In this document: positions 56,746-64,000 of the stretch, piece by piece | How the letters are laid out: each line of letters opens with the position of its first letter | Numbering within the stretch: the stretch's first letter is position 1 | Source of the DNA: Candidatus Rubrivivax defluviihabitans | GTDB lineage: Bacteria > Pseudomonadota > Gammaproteobacteria > Burkholderiales > Burkholderiaceae_C | DNA: 64,000 bases | Direction: 5' to 3' | Assembly: GCA_016709385.1 (NCBI GenBank) | Contig: JADJMW010000002.1 | Span: 372,001 to 436,000, forward strand | Translations under genes and position numbers: made by a program | The notes under the pieces: model-generated | Seen by the model: the letters and a program-made list of their open reading frames with translations, nothing else | The model's database searches: none | Told to the model about the DNA's origin: nothing

Positions 56746-57726
56746 ATGCAATACCGCCGTCTCGGCCGCGCCGGCCTGCGCGTCAGCACCTTGTCCCTGG
56801 GTTCCTGGGTCACGTACCACAACCAGGTCGACACCGGCGCCGCGCGCGAGATGATGGCCGCGGCGTTCGATGCCGGCGTCAATTTCTTCGACAACGCCGA
56901 GGTCTACGCCGGCGGCAAGAGCGAAGAGATCATGGGCGCGGCGCTGAAGGCTCTGGCCTGGCCGCGGCTGAACTACGTCGTCTCGACCAAATTCTTCTGG
57001 GGCCTGGACCGCGCCGGCGACGCCGTCAACCGCAAGGACACGCTGAACCGCAAATACCTGATGCAGGCCATCGACGGCTCGCTCCAGCGCTTCGGCCTGG
57101 AGCATATCGACCTCGTCTACTGCCACCGCAGCGACCCGCACACGCCGGTGGAGGAAACCGTGCGCGCCATGAGCGACATCATCACGCAGGGCAAGGCGCT
57201 GTACTGGGGCACCAGCGAATGGAGCGCGGCCGACATCCGCGCTGCGTGGGAGATCGCCGAGCGCCACCACCTGCACAAGCCGGTGATGGAGCAGCCGCAA
57301 TACCACCTGTTCCACCGCAAGCGCGTCGAGGAGGAATATGCGCGGCTGTACGACGACATCGGCCTGGGCCTGACGACCTGGAGCCCGCTGGCCAGCGGCC
57401 TGCTCACCGGCAAATACCGCGGCGGCGTGCCCGAAGGCAGCCGTGGGGCGATGGAAAGCCTGGCCTTCCTGCGCGACGGGCTCACGAACCCGGCCAAGAA
57501 TGCCGCGGTGGCGCAACTGGAGCCGATCGCGGCCGAACTCGGCGGCACGCTGGCGCAGCTGGCGCTGGCCTGGGTGGCGAAAAATCCGCGTGTCAGCACC
57601 GTCATCACGGGGGCTTCGAAGCTGTCGCAGCTGCAGGCCAACCTGGGCGCGCTGGAACTGCTGGAAAAGCTCACGCCCGAGGTGATGGCGCGCATCGACG
57701 CCGTCACCCGGCCGCTGGCCGACTGA
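56746..57726 (+). CDS. Aldo/keto reductase, potassium-channel beta-subunit type
   Basis: A 326-residue NADPH-dependent oxidoreductase. The catalytic tetrad is intact: D and Y in FFDNAEVYAGGKSEE, K in VVSTKFFWG and H in LVYCHRSDP. The long helix loop and TWSPLASGLLTGKYRGGVPEG are typical of the Kv-beta/YghZ-like branch. It reduces carbonyl compounds; the substrate is unknown. It is cytoplasmic, in contrast to the second aldo/keto reductase 107 bp downstream, with which it may be co-transcribed. Confidence 0.93.
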   Translation: MQYRRLGRAGLRVSTLSLGSWVTYHNQVDTGAAREMMAAAFDAGVNFFDNAEVYAGGKSEEIMGAALKALAWPRLNYVVSTKFFWGLDRAGDAVNRKDTLNRKYLMQAIDGSLQRFGLEHIDLVYCHRSDPHTPVEETVRAMSDIITQGKALYWGTSEWSAADIRAAWEIAERHHLHKPVMEQPQYHLFHRKRVEEEYARLYDDIGLGLTTWSPLASGLLTGKYRGGVPEGSRGAMESLAFLRDGLTNPAKNAAVAQLEPIAAELGGTLAQLALAWVAKNPRVSTVITGASKLSQLQANLGALELLEKLTPEVMARIDAVTRPLAD

Positions 57727-57833
57727 AGCCGGGGCCGCAGGACGGGCGCGGACAAGGCCGAAGCGTCGGCAGAGGTCAGGGAACCCGCGGCTCCTTTGGC
57801 GGTCCTTCACCGCTGCGCCGCTCGAGGAAGAAG

Positions 57834-58781
57834 ATGACCCTGCCCACCCACACCCCGCCAAGACGCCGCCTGCTGCAACGGGCGCTGGCCCTGGCCGGCG
57901 CGGCGGCGCTGCCTGCGCACGCGCAGGCCCAGGGCCAGCCGGGCGAAACGGCCCCGCCGACGCGCGCCATCCCGCGCAGCGGCGAAGCCTTGCCGCTGGT
58001 CGGCCTGGGCAGCTGGATCACCTTCAACGTCGGCAACGACGCGGCCGCCCGCGAGGCCTGTGCCGACGTCATGCAGGCCTTCTTCGGCGCCGGCGGCCGG
58101 CTCATCGACTCGTCGCCGATGTACGGCTCGTCGCAGTCCGTCATCGGCCACGGGCTGCGCCGCGGCGACGCACTGGCCCGGGTCTTCGCCGCCGACAAGG
58201 TGTGGGTCTCGCCGGCCAGCCGCGGGCCGGCGCAGATGGAAGCCTCGCGCGGCCTGTGGGGCGTGCCGCGCTTCGACCTGCTGCAGGTGCACAACCTGCT
58301 GGCCTGGCGCGAACACCTGGCCGTGCTGCTGGAGATGAAGGCGGCCGGCCGCGTGCGCTACGTGGGCATCACCACGTCGGAAGGCCGGCGCCACGACGAG
58401 ATGGAGCAGGTGATGCGCAGCCAGCCGCTGGACTTCGTGCAGCTCAGCTACAGCCTGCACGACCGTCGCGCCGAGCAGCGCCTGCTGCCGCTGGCGCAGG
58501 AGCGCGGCATCGCCGTCATCGCCAACCGCCCGTTCGAGCAGGGCAGCCTGCTGCGGCAACTGCAGGGCCACCCGCTGCCGACCTGGGCCGGCGAATGGCA
58601 ATGCACGAGCTGGGCGCAGCTGGCGCTGAAGTTCGTCATTTCGCACCCGGCCGTGACCTGCGCCATTCCAGCCACCACGCGGGTGGACCATGTGCGCGAA
58701 AACCTCGGCACCGCGCGCGGGCCGCTGCCCGACGCAGCGATGCGCCGGCGAGCGGCCGCGCACGTGGAAGGCCTGGTCTAG
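57834..58781 (+). CDS. Tat-exported aldo/keto reductase
   Basis: A 315-residue aldo/keto reductase with an N-terminal twin-arginine signal: PPRRRLLQRALALAGAAALPAHAQAQ (residues 8-33). The tetrad is conserved: D and Y in LIDSSPMYGSSQS, K in DKVWVSPASRG, H in DLLQVHNLLAW. Export with a folded nicotinamide-dependent enzyme is expected by Tat, although NADPH is not normally available in the periplasm, so its cofactor source is unclear. The start ATG follows a GAGGAAG site. It may be co-transcribed with the upstream reductase. Confidence 0.88.
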   Translation: MTLPTHTPPRRRLLQRALALAGAAALPAHAQAQGQPGETAPPTRAIPRSGEALPLVGLGSWITFNVGNDAAAREACADVMQAFFGAGGRLIDSSPMYGSSQSVIGHGLRRGDALARVFAADKVWVSPASRGPAQMEASRGLWGVPRFDLLQVHNLLAWREHLAVLLEMKAAGRVRYVGITTSEGRRHDEMEQVMRSQPLDFVQLSYSLHDRRAEQRLLPLAQERGIAVIANRPFEQGSLLRQLQGHPLPTWAGEWQCTSWAQLALKFVISHPAVTCAIPATTRVDHVRENLGTARGPLPDAAMRRRAAAHVEGLV

Positions 58782-58859
58782 ACCACCCGGCATGAAACCC
58801 GCGGCCCATGGCAGAGTGCCCGTCGCGCCAGGCGCCGCACGCACGCACCGGGCCGCGCC

Positions 58860-59588
58860 GTGAGCGAGTGGTGGACCTACCGGCTGGACAGCTTCCTGAT
58901 GTTCTCGCCGCGCACCTACGCGCGGCTGCTGGAGCAGGCCAACGCCGATCTGTGGCCGCTGCAGCCGCTGGCCGTGGCGCTGGGGCTGGCGGCGCTGGCG
59001 CTGGCCTGGCGCGCGCGGTCAGATCTGCAGCAACGCCTGGTCTGGTTGCTGCTGGCGGCTGCCTGGCTGTGGGTAGCCTGGGCCTTTCTGCACCAGCGTT
59101 TCATGGCCATCAACTGGGCGGCCGGCCATGTTGCCTGGGTCTTCGGCGCGCAGGGACTGGCGCTGGCGTGGCTGGGCGGGGTGCGCGGGCGGCTTGGGTG
59201 GCGCAAACTGGGAGGCTTCGACACGGACCGCCCTGTCCAAGCCACGCCAGTGCCCGGCGTAGCTCGCGCGGTGGGCGCCTCGCTCGTCGTGACAGCCCTG
59301 CTGGCCTGGCCGTGGCTCGGCCGCCTGTCCGGTGGCACCTGGTCGCAGGCGCAGAGTTTTGCCGTCATGCCCGATCCCACGGCGCTGGCGACGCTGGGCT
59401 TCCTGCTGCTGGCGCGGCGGCCGCCGTGGTGGCTGTTCGTGGTGCCGGCGCTGGCCTGTGCGCTGGGCGGCGCCTTGGCGTGGGTGCTGCAGGCGCCGCT
59501 GGCCTGGCTGGCGCCGGCGCTGGCGGCTGGCGCCCTGGTCTGCGCCTGGTCTTGCCGGCAGGGGCCGTCGGCGGCGGCCATGCCATGA
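58860..59588 (+). CDS. DUF6064-family membrane protein
   Basis: A 242-residue hydrophobic protein with about seven predicted helices. The N-terminus MSEWWTYRLDSFLMFSPRTYARLLEQANADLWPLQPL is characteristic of DUF6064. Helix-rich Ala/Leu/Trp content continues to the C-terminus. The function is unknown. The start is GTG; another frame covering the same region was rejected because this one contains the family motif and its hydrophobic pattern. It ends just before the MoxR gene (11 bp), suggesting a common transcript with that ATPase. Confidence 0.78.
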   Translation: MSEWWTYRLDSFLMFSPRTYARLLEQANADLWPLQPLAVALGLAALALAWRARSDLQQRLVWLLLAAAWLWVAWAFLHQRFMAINWAAGHVAWVFGAQGLALAWLGGVRGRLGWRKLGGFDTDRPVQATPVPGVARAVGASLVVTALLAWPWLGRLSGGTWSQAQSFAVMPDPTALATLGFLLLARRPPWWLFVVPALACALGGALAWVLQAPLAWLAPALAAGALVCAWSCRQGPSAAAMP

Positions 59589-59598
59589 TGGCAGCACC

Positions 59599-61017
59599 AT
59601 GCCCGCCAGCACCGTTCCTTCCCTGCCCCGGCTGCGCGCACTGATCGAAGCGCTCGGCCACGGCCTGCTCGAACGCGAGGCCGCGGTGCGCCTGGTCTTG
59701 CTGGCCGCGCTGGCCGGCGAGCATGTGCTGCTCATCGGCCCGCCCGGCACCGCGAAGAGCGAACTGGCGCGCCGCCTGCACCGCTGCTTCGAAGGCGCGC
59801 CGTATTTCGAACGCCTGCTGACGCGCTTTTCCACGCCCGAGGAACTGTTCGGCCCGCTGTCGCTCAAGGCGCTCGAGGAAGACCGCTACGAGCGCTTGAC
59901 CACGGGTTTCCTGCCGCAGGCCGGCATCGCCTTCCTCGACGAGGTGTTCAAGGCCAATTCCGCGATCCTCAATTCGCTGCTGACGCTGCTCAACGAGCGC
60001 GAATTCGACAACGGCAGCGGCCGCGTGCGCACGCCGCTGGTCAGCGTGGTGGGGGCCAGCAACGAGTTGCCGGCCGACGAATCGCTGCTGGCCTTCTTCG
60101 ACCGCTTCCTGTTGCGCGTGCCGGTGGGCCCGGTCAGCGACGTCGCGTTCGGCGCGCTGCTGCGCCTGGGCGAAGAGCCCGCGGCCACCCCCGTGCGGCC
60201 GATCGACGGCCGCGATCGGCAGGCCGTGGCGGCGGCGGCGGCCGGCGTGCGGCTGGGCGACGACGCCCAGGCCGCACTGTCGATGCTGCGGCCCTGGCTG
60301 GCCGCGCAGCCCCTGGTGGTGTCCGACCGCCGCTGGCGCCAATGGGTGGCGCTGATGCGCGTGGCCGCGGCCTGCGAGGGCCGCCACGAGGTCGACCGGC
60401 TCGACCTCTGGCTGGCCCCTTACGTGGCCGCCGCGTCGCCCGAGGACGTGCCGCGCCTGGCGCAGTGGTTCGAGGCCGAGTGCCTGCAGGCCGTGCCGCA
60501 GCAGGCACCCTGGCTGAAGCGTGCGGTCGAGGCCTTCGAACGCCAGTTGCAGATCGAGGAAGCGGCGCCACCCGAAGGCACCACCGGCGTCGACCCGGCC
60601 GCCGGCAAGGCCGCGCTGGTGCGCGCCATCGGTGGCGGCGCCGGGCTCGAAGCCGAAGGCGGCCCGCTGCGCATCGTCGCGCGCACACTCGAAGAGCGGC
60701 TGCGGCGGCACTACAGCCCCGTTCACCTGGCGGCGCGGCTGGCGCAGCTCGACGAGATCCTGGCCCATACCCGGGCGCAGCGCGACGAGGCGGCGGCACG
60801 CGCCGCATCGCTGCAGCAGCGCCTGGCCGGGCGGCTGTGGTTGCCGCCGGCGCTGGCGGTGCGCTGGCTGGCTGCCCATGAACAGACGCTGGCGGTGCTC
60901 GAGGACCTGCTCGCCCGTCTTCACCAGGCGCGCGCCGGCTTCGCCGCGCTGCCGCTGGACGCGCAGTCCAGCGACGGCCCGCCCGCGCCCCTGGTGCTGG
61001 ATCCGCTGCCGGCGTGA
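59599..61017 (+). CDS. MoxR-family AAA+ ATPase (RavA-like)
   Basis: A 472-residue AAA+ ATPase. Walker A LLIGPPGTAKSELARRL (near 47-62), Walker B GIAFLDEVFKANSAILNSLL, sensor 1 VVGASNELPADE and the arginine finger LLAFFDRFLLRV are present, and the C-terminal helical bundle resembles RavA. MoxR proteins with a VWA partner act as chaperones that insert metal cofactors into large complexes, and RavA-ViaA affects the respiratory complexes. The VWA gene starts 26 bp downstream, so they form one unit. Confidence 0.93.
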   Translation: MPASTVPSLPRLRALIEALGHGLLEREAAVRLVLLAALAGEHVLLIGPPGTAKSELARRLHRCFEGAPYFERLLTRFSTPEELFGPLSLKALEEDRYERLTTGFLPQAGIAFLDEVFKANSAILNSLLTLLNEREFDNGSGRVRTPLVSVVGASNELPADESLLAFFDRFLLRVPVGPVSDVAFGALLRLGEEPAATPVRPIDGRDRQAVAAAAAGVRLGDDAQAALSMLRPWLAAQPLVVSDRRWRQWVALMRVAAACEGRHEVDRLDLWLAPYVAAASPEDVPRLAQWFEAECLQAVPQQAPWLKRAVEAFERQLQIEEAAPPEGTTGVDPAAGKAALVRAIGGGAGLEAEGGPLRIVARTLEERLRRHYSPVHLAARLAQLDEILAHTRAQRDEAAARAASLQQRLAGRLWLPPALAVRWLAAHEQTLAVLEDLLARLHQARAGFAALPLDAQSSDGPPAPLVLDPLPA

Positions 61018-61042
61018 GGCGCGCAGGCGGCCGGGTTCGACG

Positions 61043-62530
61043 ATGAGCACGCACGCCATCGACCGCCCCTACGACCGCCTGCAGCCGCTGCCGCGCGGAC
61101 TGTGGCTGCCCAGCCTGGTCAACAGCAGCGGCGAACGGGGGCAGCGGCTGGGCGACGTGGCGGTCTGGCTGCAGGCCTTGACGGCCGGCGAGCTGCCGCC
61201 GGCCGCGGCCGACTTCGGCGATGAGGCCGCCACGCCGCCGCTGCGCGAGGCCGTGGGCGGCCTCGGCCTGCCGGCGCTGTGCCGCCACACGCCGGCGCTG
61301 GCCGAGCAGGTGCTGCGCACGATGCTCTGGCACCTGGACCGCATCGCCGGCCACCAGCCGCGGCTGACGCGGGCGCAGGCGATCCAGCGCGCGGCGCAGG
61401 GCTTCCGCGACGAATGGCAGCCGCAGACCCAGGGCCTGGACGAGGACCTGGCGCTGCTGCGCGGCCTGGGCGACCTGGCGCAGCTGCAATGGGACGCCCT
61501 GCGCGGCCAGCTGCGTTCACGCGAGTGGCAGGCGGCACGCCGCGCCAGCGAGTGGCTGCAGCAGCTGCCGGCACTGGCCGAGTTGCTGCGCCGGCTGGGC
61601 CGCCGCGAACGCGCCGACACCGCACCGCCCGCGGCGGCACCGCCCGCGGCCGACCGTCCGCACGCCCGGCACGCCTTGCGCGCCGTGACGACCCGACTGC
61701 CCGACGCGCCGGGCGAGATCACCGGCATTCGCTTCTCGGGCCGCATCGAAGGCATGCTGCCCAGCGAAGCAGCCATGCTGCGCCATCCGGTGCTGAAAAG
61801 GCTCTGGCGCGCGCGCCAGGCCGAAGCACGGCTGCTGGCCTGGCAGAGCGAGGCCGTGCTCACCGACTGGCGGCCCGACCCCTTGGCCCCGCCGCGCAGC
61901 GCCGCGGCCGCACCGGTGCCCGAACCCCTGGAGCGCGGCCCCATCGTGCTGTGCCTGGACACGTCGGGATCGATGCGCGGCGCGCCGGAAAATATCGCCA
62001 AGGCCGTGGTCATCGCGGCCTTGCGCGTGGCGCACCAGGCCGGCCGACCCTGCCGGCTGCTGGCCTTCGGCGGCGCAGGCGAACTGCTCGAGGCCGACCT
62101 CGACCTGCAGCGCGGTGGCCTGCAGCCGCTGCTGGAACTGATGGGCCGCAGCTTCGACGGCGGCACCGACCTGCAGACACCGATCGAACGCGCCGTTCAG
62201 AGCGTGCACGAGGCGCGCTGGTCCGGCGCCGACCTGCTGATCGTGAGCGACGGCGAATTCGGCTGCACACCCGGGACGCTGGACAGCCTGGAAGCGGCGC
62301 GCGCGCGCTTCGGCCTGCGCGTGCACGGCGTGCTGGCCGGCGACCGCGAGACCTTGGGGCTGCTCGAGGTCTGCGACCACATCCACTGGGTGCGCGACTG
62401 GCGGCGTTATGCCGACGCGGCCGCCGGCGGCGACGGCCGCGGCTTTTCGCCCGTGCACAGCCGCAGCCTCACCGCGATGTATTTCCCCGGCGCGCTGTCA
62501 CGCCATGCGGCGCGGCACCGTCGGCCCTGA
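61043..62530 (+). CDS. VWA-domain protein, ViaA-like partner of the MoxR ATPase
   Basis: A 495-residue protein with a C-terminal von Willebrand A domain. The MIDAS metal motif is in PIVLCLDTSGSMRGAPE, followed by DGGTDLQTPIERAVQ and LLIVSDGEF. The N-terminal half is helical (WLQQLPALAELLRRLGRRER). It is the partner typical of RavA and would deliver substrates to the ATPase. Proline/alanine-rich linkers lie between. The two genes are 26 bp apart. Target complexes are unknown here. Confidence 0.92.
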   Translation: MSTHAIDRPYDRLQPLPRGLWLPSLVNSSGERGQRLGDVAVWLQALTAGELPPAAADFGDEAATPPLREAVGGLGLPALCRHTPALAEQVLRTMLWHLDRIAGHQPRLTRAQAIQRAAQGFRDEWQPQTQGLDEDLALLRGLGDLAQLQWDALRGQLRSREWQAARRASEWLQQLPALAELLRRLGRRERADTAPPAAAPPAADRPHARHALRAVTTRLPDAPGEITGIRFSGRIEGMLPSEAAMLRHPVLKRLWRARQAEARLLAWQSEAVLTDWRPDPLAPPRSAAAAPVPEPLERGPIVLCLDTSGSMRGAPENIAKAVVIAALRVAHQAGRPCRLLAFGGAGELLEADLDLQRGGLQPLLELMGRSFDGGTDLQTPIERAVQSVHEARWSGADLLIVSDGEFGCTPGTLDSLEAARARFGLRVHGVLAGDRETLGLLEVCDHIHWVRDWRRYADAAAGGDGRGFSPVHSRSLTAMYFPGALSRHAARHRRP

Positions 62531-62657
62531 ACGAATCCGCGCGGCGGCCAACTCCGCGTCGCACCCCATGGCCGGCGCAGGTTTTTGCTGCTCGGCCACC
62601 GGCCTTCTGCTTTGCGCCTAAAGTCCGCGTTTCAACGCACCGACAGGAGACCCGCGC

Positions 62658-63272
62658 ATGAAGTTCAAGCACGCCCTTTCCTTGCCCGCACTCGCGGTGG
62701 CCACCCTGTTGCTGGCGGCTTGCGCCGCGCCCGAGACAGGCCATGACCACGGCGCCGCACCGGCGCCCCAGTACGGTTCGACGGGCATGATGGCCGGCAA
62801 GATGGGTGGCGGCATGATGAAGGGCCGCATGGCAGTGGCTTCGCTCTCGCCGACCCAGGGCAATAACGTGCACGGCCTGGTCATGTTCCACCAGATGGAC
62901 GGCGGCCAGCTCATGGTGCACGCCCGCATCAGCGGGCTCAAGCCGAATGCGGAACTGGGCTTTCACGTGCACGAAGTCGGCAGTTGTGCCAGCGCCGACG
63001 GCACCAGCGCCGGTGGCCACTTCAACCCCGACGGCAAGCCCCACGGCCCCCCCGGCGCGGCGCACCACGCCGGCGACATGCCGGCGCTGAAGTCCGACGC
63101 GCAAGGCGTGGCCGACCAGAAGTTCGTTCTGACGGGCCCGACCCTGGGCACCGGGCCGCTCAGCGTCGTCAACCGCTCGGTGGTCGTGCATGCGCAGCCC
63201 GACGACTACACCACGCAACCCACGGGCAACTCGGGCGCGCGCATTGCCTGCGGCGTGATCGCCGCGCACTGA
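62658..63272 (+). CDS. sodC: Cu-Zn superoxide dismutase with Met-rich N-terminal segment
   Basis: A 204-residue periplasmic SodC. A lipobox-like signal peptide ends in LLLAAC (Cys near 21). The next 35 residues contain HDH and the Met-rich MMAGKMGGGMMKGRM, a likely copper-loading element. The catalytic domain has the metal ligands in LGFHVHEVGSCAS, GGHFNPDGKPHG and HHAGDMPALKSD, and VVVHAQPDDYTTQPTGNSGARIACGVI with the second cysteine of the disulfide and the copper His. It dismutates superoxide. A strong hairpin follows the gene. Confidence 0.94.
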   Translation: MKFKHALSLPALAVATLLLAACAAPETGHDHGAAPAPQYGSTGMMAGKMGGGMMKGRMAVASLSPTQGNNVHGLVMFHQMDGGQLMVHARISGLKPNAELGFHVHEVGSCASADGTSAGGHFNPDGKPHGPPGAAHHAGDMPALKSDAQGVADQKFVLTGPTLGTGPLSVVNRSVVVHAQPDDYTTQPTGNSGARIACGVIAAH

Positions 63273-63280
63273 GTACCCCC

Positions 63281-63304
63281 AGGGCCGGGCTGCTCCCGGC
63301 CCTT
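63281..63304 (+). terminator. Hairpin terminator after sodC
   Basis: A perfect 9-bp stem AGGGCCGGG/CCCGGCCCT with a 5-nt loop (CTGCT) lies 9 bp after the sodC stop. Only a short TTGAT follows, so it is a GC-rich hairpin with a weak T-run, common at this base composition. Confidence 0.6.
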
Positions 63305-63384
63305 GATCGTGCGCAATCGCCCCCGCGAGCCGCGGCCTACGATGGCGGCAATGCTCGCGGCGGTGTTCGCGGCGGAGTTCCAGC

Positions 63385-64000
63385 ATGGTGGTCACCGAGT
63401 CGCGGCGCCTGGTCTTCCTGGTGCCCGGCTTCTTCGGCTTCACCTCGGTGGGGTCGGTGAGCTATTTCGAACGCGTGGAGCAGACGCTGGGCGAAGCGCT
63501 GCGGCGGCACGGCGCGCCGGCGCGCATCGTGCGCTGCAAGACGCAACCCACGGCCTCGATCCCGCGCCGCGTTGACGAATTGCGCCGTCAGGTGCTGGCC
63601 CGCGGCGGGCTGAAGGCCAGCGAGCTGCACTTCGTCGGTCACTCCACCGGCGGCCTGGACATGCGCATGCTGCTCACGCCGGGGGTGAAGATCTCGCGCG
63701 GCGACTCCGAGGAGCGCATCGCCCGCCTCACGCGCAGCGCCATCTCGGTGGCCACGCCGCACCACGGCACGCCGCTGGCCAACCACTTTCTCAGCCTGCA
63801 GGGGCAGACGCTGCTGCTGGTGCTCAGTGCGCTGGCCACCTCGGGGCAGGGGCGCGGCGCCATCGTCGCGGCGGCCCAGGCCCTGGCCCTGGTGGCGCGG
63901 CTGGACGACTGGCTGGGCCGCAAAACCGGCCCGCTGGACCGCCTGGCCGACGGCCTGCTGCGCAGGATCCGCTTCGACCGCCGCGACCCGGTGTGGCGCT
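63385..64000 (+). CDS. Lipase-like alpha/beta hydrolase (partial, C-terminus outside window)
   Basis: The first 205 residues of an alpha/beta hydrolase are visible. RRLVFLVPGFFGFTSVGSVSYF gives the oxyanion-hole loop, and the nucleophile elbow is LHFVGHSTGGLDMRML (G-H-S-x-G). ATPHHGTPLANHFLSL is characteristic of PGAP1/triacylglycerol-lipase-like enzymes. No signal peptide is evident; the protein may be cytoplasmic or a later start exists. The Asp and His of the triad lie beyond the window, so the enzymatic type is not fixed. Confidence 0.82.
   Translation, partial: MVVTESRRLVFLVPGFFGFTSVGSVSYFERVEQTLGEALRRHGAPARIVRCKTQPTASIPRRVDELRRQVLARGGLKASELHFVGHSTGGLDMRMLLTPGVKISRGDSEERIARLTRSAISVATPHHGTPLANHFLSLQGQTLLLVLSALATSGQGRGAIVAAAQALALVARLDDWLGRKTGPLDRLADGLLRRIRFDRRDPVWR

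Overview
The window is about 70% G+C chromosomal DNA from a betaproteobacterium, most likely order Burkholderiales (Comamonadaceae/Sphaerotilaceae-like). Pointers are the queA-tgt, recG-oxyR, dps, ubiA and proC neighbourhood, a Burkholderia-type H-NS-family protein, a rhombosortase next to glnE, GTP-type PEP carboxykinase, and the codon use. Genus cannot be fixed without database comparison. No tRNA, rRNA, insertion sequence, prophage or CRISPR array was seen, and coding density is very high. Both end genes are cut by the window edges.

Layout. 1-4.6 kb: a Tat-signal nitroreductase-like gene behind a near-consensus promoter filled with palindromic operators; a YecA-like protein; a small TPR protein; a YegD-type Hsp70; a TetR regulator whose own promoter carries a related operator; a universal stress protein. 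4.7-9.0 kb: metallophosphoesterase overlapping pckG, a MOSC protein, and a HEPN-MNT toxin-antitoxin pair. 9.2-15.3 kb: glgX, an AbrB-type membrane protein and an old-yellow-enzyme reductase, rlmJ, and a CPBP protease gene interrupted by an apparent +1 frameshift. 15.3-26.3 kb: housekeeping block (tgt, queA, recG, oxyR, dps, LEA-like lipoprotein, prfC, RHH/PIN toxin-antitoxin, ubiA, proC). 26.5-30.8 kb: glutamate dehydrogenase, a thioredoxin-TPR chaperone, glpK, H-NS-family protein.

30.9-38 kb: a photolyase operon (DUF2256 zinc ribbon, iron-sulfur bacterial photolyase, short photolyase lacking an N-terminal antenna domain), MtfA peptidase, OsmC, GST, DUF1992 and TTC38-like proteins. 38-42.8 kb: an amidase, a peptide-type solute-binding protein and two ABC ATPases in one transcription unit without permease genes. 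43-48.9 kb: rhodanese lipoprotein, epimerase with divergent LysR regulator, DsbA-like oxidoreductase, a 360-bp gene-free stretch, GST, EamA transporter, rhombosortase. 48.9-64 kb: glnE, nitrilase, UbiH-family hydroxylase, SPFH/SHOCT protein, AbrB/PIN toxin-antitoxin, phosphatase, two aldo/keto reductases (one Tat-exported), DUF6064 membrane protein, MoxR/VWA pair, Cu-Zn superoxide dismutase and a truncated lipase-like gene.

Themes. Oxidative and light/redox stress functions recur (OxyR, Dps, SodC, OsmC, thioredoxin chaperone, photolyases, OYE, GSTs). Three small toxin-antitoxin modules lie between housekeeping genes. Many genes have a -10-like hexamer only 6-7 nt before the start codon, which suggests frequent leaderless transcripts. 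No unequivocally new system was found; the best candidates for a closer look are the photolyase/DUF2256 operon, the TetR operator arrangement, the permease-less ABC cassette and the HEPN-MNT locus.
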